Counted from the first letter of the stretch, positions 8,953 to 18,521 are shown. The stretch is DNA of 64,000 bases from an uncultured Poribacteria bacterium (GCA_951828385.1 OX639973.1:5571200-5635199); one strand, 5' to 3'. Made by a program: numbers and translations. Notes: generated by a model from the sequence alone, not told the origin.

Positions 8953-10677
8953 GTGAACCTACGCCAGCACTACCAACATCTGCGCAGCGAAGAACACAGT
9001 GCGCATCATAATTTTAGAAAACCTAACAGATTTGCCCTTGTCTATCCAAGCACTTATGAACTTGGAATGTCAAGTCTCGGTGTTCAGGTTATCTATGCGA
9101 CTCTCAACGCTCGAAAGGACACCGCTTGTGAGCGTGTTTTTGTGCCAGAGGCGAGTTACATTCAGAAACTTGTCACGCAGAAAAAGCCGCTTTTCTCCTT
9201 TGAGACACAAACAGCACTCAACCAGTTTGATGTTATCGGGTTTTCTGTCTCCTTTGAATCGGATTATGTAAATATTCCGCGCACTTTACAACTTGCAAAT
9301 ATACCCCCCCTTGCTGAAGCACGTACAGAATGGGACCCGCTCGTTGTCGCTGGCGGTATCAATATCTCCTATAATCCAGAACCCATTGCTGATTTCGTTG
9401 ATGTCTTCGTTGTTGGCGAAGCCGAACTCGTCGTTCATCAACTCATGGCGCATTTTAATGCATGGAAACAGTCTGGGGCCCCGAAGCGTGAGTTACTCGA
9501 AACGTTAGCGACTGTTCCGGGACTTTATGTGCCGAGTTTTTACGACGTAACCTATCACGACGATGGAACTATTAAGGCGGTCTCCCCAAAACCCAGTGTC
9601 CCGCCCCAAATTCAAGCTGCGGCTGTTCCACAACTTGACGATGTCGAAACTTGCACGCACATTCACACGCCGAACACTGAATTCTCGAATGCCCATCTCA
9701 TTGAAATCGTGCGCGGGTGTGGTAGACAGTGTCGTTTTTGTGTTGCCGATTATGCGCGCCGATGGCCGAGACGACGCTCCGTGGAAAGCACGCTTGCTCT
9801 CGCGGAACGGGCACGCGGTATTACGGATAGGATCGGACTGGTCGGTGCTTCTATTTCTGACCACCCGCAAATTGACGAGATCGCTACAGGGCTCGTTGAA
9901 CGTGGGTTCCGTATCTCTTGTGCTTCACTCCGCGCTGAAACTGTCCGCGCGCCCTTGCTCGATGCACTCGCAGACAGTGAACAAGGCACTATCACGATAG
10001 CCCCAGAAGTCGCCACTGAAGAACTTCAAAAGGTCGTCAATAAAGCGATTCCGCGCGAGCAACTCTATCACGTTTTTGAAGAAGCATTGAAGCGTGATAT
10101 TCTTAACCTTCGCCTTTATTTCCTCATCGGTGTCCCCCATGAAACGCCTGCAGATGTTGAGGCTATCGTAGATATGGCAAAAGAGATGCGTACGATCCTG
10201 CTCCCGCACGCGAAGCGGACTGGGAGGATTGCCCGTATCAGTTTTACCATCTCACCCATGGTACCGAAGCCACATACACCTTTCCAGTGGGTAGCAATGG
10301 AACCCCCGAAAACCATCTCACGAAAACTCGATTTCCTGAAACGTGAAATTAACCAACTTGGGAGTATAAAAGTCGGGTCCGCAAGTGCAAGACTCGCGCA
10401 CCAAGAAGCCGCCTTCGCACGCGGCGACCGGCGACTCGGAAAGGTTATCCTTGAGCTCGCAAATGGTGTGTCATGGAACCAAGCCTTCCGCACACACGGG
10501 TTAATGCCAGATTTTTACGCGACGCGCCAACGTCCATTGCATGAAGTCAATCCGTGGGACCATCTCGACCTGAACGTTAAACCCCAATTCTTACAACTTG
10601 AGCATAACAAGTACGAAAAAGGTTTTATGACCAGCGAATGTGATACGACCGTCTGTAAGAAATGTGGTGCCTGTTAG
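8953..10677 (+). CDS. B12-binding-type radical SAM protein (TIGR03960-like)
   Basis: Predicted radical S-adenosylmethionine enzyme of 574 residues. The N-terminal half resembles the B12-binding-like domain of this family (FALVYPSTYELGMSSLG). The [4Fe-4S] cluster motif CGRQCRFC gives the CxxxCxxC spacing near residue 250, followed by a TIM-barrel-like region. The protein ends in a cysteine cluster, CKKCGAC. I place the start at GTG 8953, preceded by GAGGG at 8941-8945. The frame stays open back to 8584 inside ftsZ, but that stretch is antithetical to ftsZ coding and has no family similarity. The substrate is not known; members are often near tRNA or rRNA modification genes. Confidence 0.85.
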   Translation: MNLRQHYQHLRSEEHSAHHNFRKPNRFALVYPSTYELGMSSLGVQVIYATLNARKDTACERVFVPEASYIQKLVTQKKPLFSFETQTALNQFDVIGFSVSFESDYVNIPRTLQLANIPPLAEARTEWDPLVVAGGINISYNPEPIADFVDVFVVGEAELVVHQLMAHFNAWKQSGAPKRELLETLATVPGLYVPSFYDVTYHDDGTIKAVSPKPSVPPQIQAAAVPQLDDVETCTHIHTPNTEFSNAHLIEIVRGCGRQCRFCVADYARRWPRRRSVESTLALAERARGITDRIGLVGASISDHPQIDEIATGLVERGFRISCASLRAETVRAPLLDALADSEQGTITIAPEVATEELQKVVNKAIPREQLYHVFEEALKRDILNLRLYFLIGVPHETPADVEAIVDMAKEMRTILLPHAKRTGRIARISFTISPMVPKPHTPFQWVAMEPPKTISRKLDFLKREINQLGSIKVGSASARLAHQEAAFARGDRRLGKVILELANGVSWNQAFRTHGLMPDFYATRQRPLHEVNPWDHLDLNVKPQFLQLEHNKYEKGFMTSECDTTVCKKCGAC

Positions 10678-10726
10678 ATTTTCCTGCCTTGCACCAACCG
10701 AATAACTGCACGGTCGTCCAAATTTA

Positions 10727-10906
10727 TAGTGAATCCTAAAAATAAGTAGACATCTTTGTAGCATAAACTTCCAGTTTGTGCCAGTCTGAATGCCTGAAAA
10801 TAAGTAGACATCTTTGTAGCATAAACTTCCAGTTTGTGCCAGTCTGAATGCCTGTCATAGGCATTCAGACTGTTTGGAAGTGCCCAATTAATTATAGGTT
10901 TTACTA
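10727..10906. mobile_element. TA-flanked MITE, copy A (with internal 58-bp duplication)
   Basis: Begins TAGTGAATCCTAAA and ends GGTTTTACTA, flanked by TA on both sides. It holds two hairpins: CACAAACT-like (degenerate here, CATAAACT) opposite AGTTTGTG, and CAGTCTGAATGCCT opposite AGGCATTCAGACTG. Unlike the other copies it carries a 58-bp tandem duplication (10739-10796 and 10797-10854). Related copies are at 22103, 26187 and 48297. No coding capacity. The TA target and TAGT ends suggest mobilisation by an IS630/Tc1-mariner type transposase, which is an inference. Confidence 0.8.
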
Positions 10907-10970
10907 TAATATCCGATTTGTTGTTTTGGAAAGTCTTACCATATTTGTATGATTGAAGGAGGAATACACT

Positions 10971-11744
10971 GTGCTGAAATTCGGACAATTTATAGGGGTG
11001 CTTGTTGCAATATTTGTATTATTCACCCTTACGACATCTTTACATGCAGGATTAGATGATAAATCCCTCGTTTTATACCTCTCCTTTGATGAAGGAAAGG
11101 GCGGTGATGCCGCTGATAGTTCCGTGCATGGTCATGATGGCGAACTTATCAAAGATCCAAAATGGGTGGACGGGCAATTCGGCAAAGCATTGGAGTTTGA
11201 CGGAACGAAGGGGCAACATGTAAAAGTACCTATCAACGATACTTTGCAGTTAAGAGAACAGTTTTCTATCGCTTTTTGGGTTAAGCGTGGCGATGACCAA
11301 ATTCGCGACTGGAATTACATGGTGACCGCTGGGAGCTTGAAGTGGGCATCAATTTTTAGAAAAGGTGACAGCAAAACCTATTTCTGGTCGAGTGCCCCCG
11401 GTTGGGCACAAAAAGCAGTTAGCGATGACATTCAACCTGAAGACTGGGTCCACCTCGCAGTGACCCACGACACCAAATCAGAGGTTGTCATCTACAACGA
11501 CGCTAAGAAAGCAGGCGGCGGTCCTAAACCCCCAGCCGTTGCTGAGATTGATGGCTCCATTATGGTCGGTGCACGCCACCCCGGCGAGGAATTTTTCACC
11601 GGTATCATTGACGAGGTGTTTATCTTCAATAGAATTCTCACCGCGGCAGAAATCGAAGAAATTATGAGTGGCGATTTTCTACCGGTGGAACCCGCAGAGA
11701 AACTCGCGACAACCTGGGCGAGTATTAAAACGGATCGCGACTAA
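10971..11744 (+). CDS. Secreted LamG/concanavalin A-like domain protein
   Basis: 257-residue exported protein. Residues 1-26 form a signal peptide ending at a likely AHA/G cleavage region (TTSLHA-G). The rest is a LamG jelly-roll: LVLYLSFDEGKG, the ADSSVHGHDG segment, GKALEFDG and the closing GIIDEVFIFNRILTAAEI are typical. The start is GTG 10971, six bases after AAGGAGGAA; a TTG at 10953 is in frame but lies before the SD. The protein ends with VEPAEKLATTWASIKTD, a tail shared with two other secreted products in this window. The ligand is unknown; such domains often bind carbohydrates. Confidence 0.85.
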   Translation: MLKFGQFIGVLVAIFVLFTLTTSLHAGLDDKSLVLYLSFDEGKGGDAADSSVHGHDGELIKDPKWVDGQFGKALEFDGTKGQHVKVPINDTLQLREQFSIAFWVKRGDDQIRDWNYMVTAGSLKWASIFRKGDSKTYFWSSAPGWAQKAVSDDIQPEDWVHLAVTHDTKSEVVIYNDAKKAGGGPKPPAVAEIDGSIMVGARHPGEEFFTGIIDEVFIFNRILTAAEIEEIMSGDFLPVEPAEKLATTWASIKTDRD

Positions 11745-11757
11745 AAATACGCTTGAT

Positions 11758-11781
11758 AAGGGCGGTTCAAACGCCGCCCTT
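11758..11781 (+). terminator. Inverted repeat after the LamG gene
   Basis: AAGGGCGG (11758-11765) pairs with CCGCCCTT (11774-11781) across an 8-base loop, 13 bases after the stop of the LamG gene. There is no U-tract, so it may attenuate or stabilise the transcript rather than terminate it. Confidence 0.4.
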
Positions 11782-11801
11782 ACACCAGAGAGGTGAAGCG
11801 T

Positions 11802-12947
11802 ATGCTCAAATATCTCACCCTATTTATCCTCTTTACTGCTTTTAGCAACACCGTTTTATCCAATCCTTCAACCGCTAAACAGCATTATAAGAATGCTGCT
11901 GCCTACCATACTATTGGAGAGTTTGAGCAAGCCATCTCCGAATACAAAAAAGCCATCGCGCTTGCGCCAAATTCCGCTATTATCTACAACAGACTCGGTG
12001 TTGCTTATGCCGAACTCAAGCAATACGATGCCGCACTTGATGCTTATCAGAAGGCACTTGAACTGTCTCCCATGACAGCAGAACCGCATTATAACATTGG
12101 GATCGTTTACCTCAAGAAAGGGACACTCTCACGCGCCGCTGAAGCGTTTCAACGTGCGATTGCTATTGACGCAGAATGGGCGGATCCCTATACCGGACTC
12201 GGTGAAGTCCACTTAAAACAGGGCGATCTTGAAGGGGCCGCACGCGCCTATAAAAAAGCCACACGCCTCAATCCAAAAAGTGCCAGCGCGATGCTTGGAT
12301 TAGGTAAAGTCTATACAAAACAGGGACATTTAGATGCAGCGATCACCGCTGTTAAGAAAACAATTGAAATTCAGGTGGATCATACGGAGGCACATTATCA
12401 ACTCGCTCAAATTTACGTCAAACGCGGCGAAACGGAAAAGGCTGCCACAGCAATGGCGTTTTTTAAACTGCTCCGTCAAACAGATCCGCTCCTTGAAAAA
12501 GCCGAAATGTGGGTGAAAAGACACCCCGATGACGCAAGAGGCTATAACAATCTCGGTATCGTTTACCTCGCGCGTCGCCGATTTCAGGATGCAGTGGCAA
12601 CCTATAAACAGGCTATCTCGCTCGACCCCGATTTAGCGACTGCACATTACAACTTGGGACACGCTTACCATAAACACGGAAAAGTTGATCTCGCGATTGC
12701 GGCGTATCAGCAAGCACTCGCGACCGATACGGACCTCGCGATTGCACATAACAATATCGCAGTTTGTTATACCGAATTGAAGACCGACTTGGACAAGGCA
12801 CTCTCCCACGCGCGAACTGCCGTCCGTCTCGCACCCACTGAGGCGAACTATTGGGATACACTCGCTCAAATTTGCAACACGCTTGGGTTCTCAGATGAAG
12901 CACAACATGCACGTGAAAAACAGGAAGAATATTCGGACAAACCATGA
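11802..12947 (+). CDS. Exported tetratricopeptide repeat protein
   Basis: 381 residues with an N-terminal signal peptide (about 1-21, ending near NTVLSNPS). About nine TPR units follow, with the usual pattern of A-x-x-Y-x-x-A and P at the end of each unit, for example AISEYKKAIALAPNSAIIYN. The helices between residues 230 and 250 are longer and irregular. The ATG at 11802 is eight bases after GAGAGG; a GTG at 11793 would overlap the SD. Its TGA overlaps the next ATG (ATGA), so the two are probably translated together. TPRs bind protein partners; the partner may be the CRTAC1-like product next door. Confidence 0.87.
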   Translation: MLKYLTLFILFTAFSNTVLSNPSTAKQHYKNAAAYHTIGEFEQAISEYKKAIALAPNSAIIYNRLGVAYAELKQYDAALDAYQKALELSPMTAEPHYNIGIVYLKKGTLSRAAEAFQRAIAIDAEWADPYTGLGEVHLKQGDLEGAARAYKKATRLNPKSASAMLGLGKVYTKQGHLDAAITAVKKTIEIQVDHTEAHYQLAQIYVKRGETEKAATAMAFFKLLRQTDPLLEKAEMWVKRHPDDARGYNNLGIVYLARRRFQDAVATYKQAISLDPDLATAHYNLGHAYHKHGKVDLAIAAYQQALATDTDLAIAHNNIAVCYTELKTDLDKALSHARTAVRLAPTEANYWDTLAQICNTLGFSDEAQHAREKQEEYSDKP

Positions 12948-14641
12948 GATGTCTCTATTATGTCGTTATCTTTTTCATTCTGCACGCCGCCGCTTTCGCG
13001 GAAGTCCAATTCGTTGACGCGACTGCTGCTGCGGGCATTTCATTTCAGCATGTTGACGGTAGAACCGGCGAAAAATATCTCATCGAAACGCTCGGATCCG
13101 GGGCACTCTTTTTTGACTTTGACGTTGATGGGGCTCTCGACCTTTACATAGTGAATGCGACGCATATCCCACCAATAGTTGATGAAAAACATTCTCACGG
13201 ACATCTCCCAGAAAACAAACTCTATCAAAATAACGGCGATGGCACTTTCACTGACATCACGCAGAAGGCGGGTGTCGGAGATACCGGTTATGGTGTCGGA
13301 TGCGCCTCTGCAGATATTGATAACGATGGTTATCCCGAAATCTACATAACGAACTATGGGCATAATCTTCTGTATCATAACAACGGTGACGGCACTTTTA
13401 CCGATATTACACAAAAAGCGGGGGTTGGCGATGAACGCTGGGGAACAAGTTGCGCCTTTCTCGACTACGATAATGATGGTGATGTTGACCTCTATGTCGT
13501 CAACTATATGAAATTTTCGGTTGAAGAAAATCAATGGTGGGAAACACGGGGTATCAGAACGTATTGTAGCCCGACGGATCAGATTGCTGGCAGCCACTTT
13601 GTCAGCGAACCCGACATCCTCTATCGCAATAACGGCGATGGCACCTTCACAGATGTCACTGAAGCTGCGGGGATCTCACATCGCGCGCTCGGTCTCGCGG
13701 TTGCAGTCGGGGATTACGATAATGATGGGTATCCAGACCTTCATATCGCCAACGATATGGAAGCAGATCTTCTCTACCGTAACAACGGCGATGGCACCTT
13801 TACTGAGACCGCTGACCTTACCGGTACAGGCTATGATGGGAACGGTTTTCCCGGAAGCGGCATGGGCAGTGCCTTCGGCGATTACGATAACAACGGCTAC
13901 TTTGATCTCGTTGTCAGCAATGCCTCTTCGCTGCCAGTGATTCTTTATCAAAATGAGAGTGCTATTTTTTTTACTGATGTCTCTTTTACTGCAGGGATTG
14001 GCGCAGTGACGCTCCCGTATTTTAAGTGGGCAGTCGAATTCTTTGATTACAACAACGACGGTCTATTGGACATCTTTGTTGCAAATGGACATCTTCAGGA
14101 AAATATAGCACTTTTCTCAGACGGCACTTATCCGCAGTCCGATCTGCTGTTCCGTAACGCGCGCCGCCAAGATGGCACCTACCACTTTACCGATGCTTCT
14201 GTTGAAGTCGGGGTCGCACAACTACCTAAGAGAGTGAGTCGCGGTGCGACGTTCGGCGACTGCGATAACGACGGGGATATTGATATTTTCCTCAACAACG
14301 CCAATCAACCCGCAACGCTCCTCCGAAACGACGGTGGCAACAGCAACCATTGGCTAACAATCCAACCCATTGGCACGCAAAGCAACGTGTCAGGTATCGG
14401 TACAAAGATAGTTGTGAAAGCGGGAGATCTGTCTCTATTCAAAGAGGTGCGTAGCGGTGCGAGTTACCTATCGCAAAGCGATGTGCGCGTTCACTTTGGA
14501 CTTGGAGAAAATACAAAGGTTGACACCCTTGAAATCCACTGGCAAAGCGGACGCATAGAACGGTTTTCTAATCTGAAATCAAACCAAATTCTCCGCATCA
14601 AAGAGGGACATGGAATTGTAGACACTCAAAGCACAAGATAA
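12944..14641 (+). CDS. Secreted CRTAC1-like FG-GAP/VCBS propeller with ASPIC/UnbV domain
   Basis: 565 residues with a signal peptide (1-19, ending AAAFA). Residues 20-460 contain at least six FG-GAP/VCBS units, seen as repeated GDYDNDGYPDL and YRNNGDGTFT blocks whose aspartates fit calcium binding. Residues 470-560 match the ASPIC/UnbV domain (SGIGTKIVVKAG, SGASYLSQSDVRVHFGLG, LEIHWQSG). The gene overlaps the TPR gene by four bases. Such proteins are common in Planctomycetes, Poribacteria and Acidobacteria, where TPR and CRTAC1 genes often pair. Function is extracellular binding or adhesion by analogy only. Confidence 0.9.
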   Translation: MRCLYYVVIFFILHAAAFAEVQFVDATAAAGISFQHVDGRTGEKYLIETLGSGALFFDFDVDGALDLYIVNATHIPPIVDEKHSHGHLPENKLYQNNGDGTFTDITQKAGVGDTGYGVGCASADIDNDGYPEIYITNYGHNLLYHNNGDGTFTDITQKAGVGDERWGTSCAFLDYDNDGDVDLYVVNYMKFSVEENQWWETRGIRTYCSPTDQIAGSHFVSEPDILYRNNGDGTFTDVTEAAGISHRALGLAVAVGDYDNDGYPDLHIANDMEADLLYRNNGDGTFTETADLTGTGYDGNGFPGSGMGSAFGDYDNNGYFDLVVSNASSLPVILYQNESAIFFTDVSFTAGIGAVTLPYFKWAVEFFDYNNDGLLDIFVANGHLQENIALFSDGTYPQSDLLFRNARRQDGTYHFTDASVEVGVAQLPKRVSRGATFGDCDNDGDIDIFLNNANQPATLLRNDGGNSNHWLTIQPIGTQSNVSGIGTKIVVKAGDLSLFKEVRSGASYLSQSDVRVHFGLGENTKVDTLEIHWQSGRIERFSNLKSNQILRIKEGHGIVDTQSTR

Positions 14642-14730
14642 ACTGAGATAGTGAACTCTGGTTTTCCTTGCAATTGAGCGCAGGTGTGCATATAATTGAT
14701 TCAAAGCCATCACTAATAGGAGAAGAAACA

Positions 14731-16173
14731 GTGGACATCTACATTAACGTAAAAAACTTCGGTCCGATAGAAAAAGCAGAGATAGACCTGCGTCCGCTGA
14801 CTGTGTTCGTCGGTGAGAGTAACACCGGCAAGACGTATCTCGCCGCGCTTATTTACGCATTTCACAAACATTTTGAGGGGATCCCACAATTGCCTTGGGC
14901 AAGCTCTACTGCTTCTTATTTCAGTCTTGATTACCGTTCGCGAGACCGTTATCCACAAAGGCAGCGGGAGGCATTAGAGCAAGAAATGTTAGAGATACTC
15001 GAAAAGTTAAACACGCCTGGATGCCCGTTCAAATTTTCCGATTTACCTCAGAAGATGTGCGACATGTTGGAGTATAGACTCACAGATCAGGAAAACTTTC
15101 CAGACGAGCTCAAGCGGTGTTTCGACTTTGAAGCTGTTTCTAAATTAATTCGGTTCACTGGGAGCCGAAGCAACGAAATGAAAGTTTCCCTGTCAGTACG
15201 GAACAGAGATCAAACATGTTGGAATTTTGAGGTGCGGGACGCTGGATCCGGCGATCCCACGATAACCGGGCATATCAATCCGGACACGATTCTTCTTGAG
15301 GCAAAGCGTAAAACTGAGTTCCAGGAAATATCCGATGTTGAACGTCTACTTCGGACTTTAGGCACTGAGCAGTGGCAAAAGGCGGATTCATACTACTTAC
15401 CTGCTGCTCGGAGCGGTATCATGCAAAGCCACGGTGTAATCGCAACCGCCCTCATCAAGCGGGCAACGCGCATCGGTTTAGATCGTTTTGAAGTATCTAC
15501 ATTTTCGGGAATGATAGCCGATTTTATGGAGCAGATTGTTAACTACAGGGAAAGCACCACATCGCCAAAGAGTATACGTCGTGTCGCTGAACAACTGGAG
15601 GCGGAGCTGCTGGAGGGCAGAATAGAGGTTAAACGCCCCACGTCAGAAGGGTATCCTGAATTTCTGTACCGTCCAGATCAGTCGGAGGAGACACTGCGGA
15701 TGAGCCACGCCTCAGCGATGGTATCCGAACTCGCGCCTTTAGTCTTCCTTCTGCAAAGTACCGTCGGACGGGGTGACTTGCTCATTATTGAAGAACCTGA
15801 ATCTCACCTACATCCGGGTGCACAAACCAAAATTGCCCAAACCCTTGCCCGTTTGGTCAGAGCGGGTGTTCGCGTCGTGATTACAACACATAGCAACTAT
15901 CTCCTCCAACAAATCGGCAACCTAATCCGCGAAGGTGAATTGCGGAAACAGGGGGAATCCACAAATGAATCAACAGATTACCTGAAAAAAGAAGAGGTCG
16001 GCGCGTGGCAATTCTATAAGAACGAACCGGTTACAGAACTCCCATTTGACCTTGTTGAAGGTATAGAACCGGAAGATCACTTGGATATAGCGGAGGATCT
16101 CTATAACCGTTCAGCAGGACTCCAAAATAGAATTGAACAAACGAAAGAAGGGAATGCCGTTGAATCTGAGTAA
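14731..16173 (+). CDS. AAA ATPase (ABC/SMC-like, AAA15/AAA21 type)
   Basis: 480-residue P-loop ATPase. The start is GTG 14731, preceded by TAGGAG; the frame is open back to 14668. Walker A is GESNTGKT near residue 29. The Walker B region LLIIEEPESHLHP has the doubled glutamate of ABC-type ATPases, and a switch histidine occurs in ITTHSNYLLQQ. There is no TOPRIM domain, so it is not an OLD nuclease. Its 3' end overlaps the next gene. ATPases of this type are frequent in phage-defence modules (Septu, PARIS, Gabija-like), but this protein is not clearly a member of any of them. Confidence 0.85.
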   Translation: MDIYINVKNFGPIEKAEIDLRPLTVFVGESNTGKTYLAALIYAFHKHFEGIPQLPWASSTASYFSLDYRSRDRYPQRQREALEQEMLEILEKLNTPGCPFKFSDLPQKMCDMLEYRLTDQENFPDELKRCFDFEAVSKLIRFTGSRSNEMKVSLSVRNRDQTCWNFEVRDAGSGDPTITGHINPDTILLEAKRKTEFQEISDVERLLRTLGTEQWQKADSYYLPAARSGIMQSHGVIATALIKRATRIGLDRFEVSTFSGMIADFMEQIVNYRESTTSPKSIRRVAEQLEAELLEGRIEVKRPTSEGYPEFLYRPDQSEETLRMSHASAMVSELAPLVFLLQSTVGRGDLLIIEEPESHLHPGAQTKIAQTLARLVRAGVRVVITTHSNYLLQQIGNLIREGELRKQGESTNESTDYLKKEEVGAWQFYKNEPVTELPFDLVEGIEPEDHLDIAEDLYNRSAGLQNRIEQTKEGNAVESE

Positions 16174-16666
16174 AGGACTTACACACGTTCAAGAGCAGGT
16201 GTCTCCAAACAGTATCACTAACTCATGCAGCGGAGAAGGATGTACGGTTCACCTTGATGATATACCCACGGAGCGGGTGATAATAAATGTAGAGAAAGAG
16301 TTTGACGCCCGCGGAGAGAGCGGAAAACGGTGTGACCGGATGCTGTTTTACGACAATGATGCTAAAAAGACCTTCATCGCGGTTCCAATTGAACTCAAAA
16401 GTGGTAAAGCCGAGGAATCGGATGTCCGGGAAAAATTAGAAAACAGCTTGAAATTTGCCGCTACCATCGCTCCGGATCGAAAGGAGAGTGGGGAAACCAT
16501 CTACATTCCAGTGCTGTTCCATGGACGCGGCATTAACTGGACGAATCCAAGACATCGACAACAATTTACAGTGCGCTTCCAAGGTAAACCTCTGCATATT
16601 TTGATAGGACATTGTGGCAGAAAAAGGAACCTCGCGAACCTACTGTCCGAGGCAGGTTATCTCTAA
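16154..16666 (+). CDS. PD-(D/E)xK nuclease-like protein, partner of the ATPase
   Basis: 170-residue soluble protein overlapping the ATPase gene by 20 bases. A candidate nuclease core is visible: a Glu in INVEKEF, an Asp in KRCDRMLFY and the E-x-K triad end in PIELKSGK around residues 77-82, each on a predicted beta strand. That spacing fits PD-(D/E)xK enzymes but also some substrate-binding folds. The start could be TTG 16133 or TTG 16160; ATG 16154 sits close to AAGAAGGG. I do not recognise the family by name. The tight overlap points to a two-component system with the ATPase. Confidence 0.6.
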   Translation: MPLNLSKGLTHVQEQVSPNSITNSCSGEGCTVHLDDIPTERVIINVEKEFDARGESGKRCDRMLFYDNDAKKTFIAVPIELKSGKAEESDVREKLENSLKFAATIAPDRKESGETIYIPVLFHGRGINWTNPRHRQQFTVRFQGKPLHILIGHCGRKRNLANLLSEAGYL

Positions 16667-16702
16667 TCTTAACAGGACTCACGCAAACACCAGTGTAGGG
16701 AA

Positions 16703-17101
16703 TTACCTTGACTTTTCTGTTCTATGCGGGGAACAAATCCCACAAGGGTCATAATCCTTTTCGGCTTCATCCAAATAAATCGCAAATCGGCATTTACATT
16801 CCCTCCATTACGCCTCAAACAAAATCTTCTGCTGCATATGCTTCCCGGTCCACGGATTTGCCAGCGAAGGGAGTGTCAATATCCGATCCCATCGCGCGTT
16901 GTTTCGGTAGTATTCCTCAATAGAGAAACACTGTATAGGGGCATAAGTGGTTTCGCCCATCCTTATAGGGTCCAAGGTATGTTTCCAATTGCGTTGTGCA
17001 GTTTGCGCATCGAGAGTGATTAGGATGCCCATCGCGGCGTTCTCGTTTCGGATATTCGCGTGAAGTCTATCAAACTTCGCCTTCTGTGAGCAAGGATTTC
17101 A
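16703..17101 (-). pseudogene. Remnant of a DNA-methylase-like gene (C-terminal part)
   Basis: A minus-strand reading frame from 17098 contains RLHANIRNENAAMGILITLD and later SIEEYYRNNARWDRILTLP and NPWTGKHM, which resemble the C-terminal part of DNA methylases carried on mobile or restriction-modification units. It is closed upstream by TGA at 17099-17101 with no start in good context. A TAA at 16808-16810 is followed in the same frame by 34 more sense-like codons with a C-x-C...C-x-x-C pattern (CKCRF, DPCGICS) up to 16703. The similarity is from memory of the family and only moderately certain. Confidence 0.45.
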
Positions 17102-17216
17102 CAGAGCGGCTCAATAACGAGTAGGCACCTGAATCGTGTTAGCACACATCCTTAACGCACCGAAAACCTGTTGAGGTATAGTCCCTTCTATGGAATTAGC
17201 GGGAAGCAAAGAGAAG

Positions 17217-18380
17217 TTACCGCTTGAGTTTCGCCCATAAGAGAATAAATTTGCGGTGCGCTTTGATGTGACGTGGCGTTTGTTTCTCAGGTTCGGGTTC
17301 GGATTTTTCGTCTGTCTCTGCTTTTTCGTCATTCGGATCAGGTTGGGTCGGTTCCGGTTTCGCAGGTTTCAAAGGTTCAGGTTTTAGCGGTGTTGTAGGC
17401 TCAGGTTCTGGTTCAAAGAACGCGACGGGCGGAATGTCAAGGTCTATCTGTTGTATCCAGAAGTTTCCGTGCGTATCTAATGCGCGGACCGCTGCCCGTG
17501 TCGCGCCTCTAAGGAAATTCACATTGAATTGAAAGACGGCGGTTTCGATGCGGTTGGCATGCAGGAAATGTGTGTCCAATATACTGCCATCCCCGTAGCG
17601 TGCGATTTCCGCTTGGTGGATGCCGTTGATACTCTGAGCATCCACTTTGATTTCGATGATGTGTTCTTCGATGTCAATGACGCGGATCGGGTGTGTTCTG
17701 AGTACCCTCGGCACGAAGTTGATGTTCGGGTGATCATCATTGAAGTAGTGGTTTTTGTCCAACCAGCGCGCCTCGTATTCCGCAAACCCCGCATGCCCCG
17801 TGTCGATCCCCATCAGAAAATCCGTAAAAGGATCAAGGTTGTGTTGTAATCCAAAAGTGTGTGCGACTTCATGGACGACAACCCGGAAGATGAGATTATT
17901 CGCAGGTATGACGGCATAACCTCCGATCTGATTGCCAAATATCGATATGCCGACCCCTAAGGCACTGGTTCCGTGGTGATTGATGCGCTGCATTCCGCCG
18001 ATAAAGATGATATGGATATTGTTAGGCACTTTGAATCGGTTTGGAAGTTCCGGATCAATAGCGTCGTAGGTGGTATCGGCGGTGTAGTTGGCTGTGGGAT
18101 GTTTGCCTTTGACGGTATGGACGACGATCTGGGCGTTTGTGTCCTTCTCGATATGAAAAGTTTTAAAGCCGAAGCCGTTGCGTTGCATCTCTCTACCAAA
18201 GAAGTCGTGGACATCCGCCATCATCTTTCGGATTTCGGCGGTCTTGTCGGGCGTGCCTTGCGGTTGAAAATAGATTGTCCGGACGACGAACTGGGCATCA
18301 GCAGCAAGGACGAACCCCAGTAGTGTTAGTAAGGCGGTGAGTGTGATAAAAAATAAAGCGTGTTGACGTATGTGATTCAT
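17217..18380 (-). CDS. Secreted zinc metalloprotease (matrixin-like), Pro/Glu-rich tail
   Basis: 387 residues with a signal peptide (1-30, ending ADA-Q). The zinc motif HEVAHTFGLQH (HExxHxxGxxH) lies near residue 170, followed by the Met-turn candidate FLMGID. The conserved block EYEARWLDKNHYF is shared with the neighbouring paralogue. A beta-rich region follows and then a low-complexity P/E/K tail of about 80 residues, ending FILLWAKLKR, similar to the TTWxxIK ends of other secreted proteins here. The start has a strong GAAGGAGA. Known relatives are metzincin peptidases; the substrate is unknown. Confidence 0.87.
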   Translation of the reverse strand: MNHIRQHALFFITLTALLTLLGFVLAADAQFVVRTIYFQPQGTPDKTAEIRKMMADVHDFFGREMQRNGFGFKTFHIEKDTNAQIVVHTVKGKHPTANYTADTTYDAIDPELPNRFKVPNNIHIIFIGGMQRINHHGTSALGVGISIFGNQIGGYAVIPANNLIFRVVVHEVAHTFGLQHNLDPFTDFLMGIDTGHAGFAEYEARWLDKNHYFNDDHPNINFVPRVLRTHPIRVIDIEEHIIEIKVDAQSINGIHQAEIARYGDGSILDTHFLHANRIETAVFQFNVNFLRGATRAAVRALDTHGNFWIQQIDLDIPPVAFFEPEPEPTTPLKPEPLKPAKPEPTQPDPNDEKAETDEKSEPEPEKQTPRHIKAHRKFILLWAKLKR

Positions 18381-18460
18381 GTAGTATCTCCTTCAAAATA
18401 GTATATCACACAGTAAAACATGACTAATAGTGCTTCAATATTGAGTTTATAGGTAATCCT

Positions 18461-18521
18461 GTTCGTAGTAGGGCAATTCATTGCCCGTTCCTGACGTGCG
18501 ATAAATCGCACTACTACGAAC
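18461..18521. repeat. Cloverleaf-like palindromic repeat between the two proteases
   Basis: GTTCGTAGTAG at 18461 pairs with CTACTACGAAC ending at 18521, enclosing two hairpins: GGGCAAT/ATTGCCC (18471-18486) and GTGCGAT/ATCGCAC (18496-18511). The outer stem shares bases with the inner ones, so the folds compete or form a three-way junction. It resembles a REP-type extragenic element. Confidence 0.65.

Noticed and set aside
16708-17023. Plus-strand ORFs of 71 and 99 codons
   Set aside because: They are antisense to the methylase-like remnant and have low-complexity, non-protein-like sequence.
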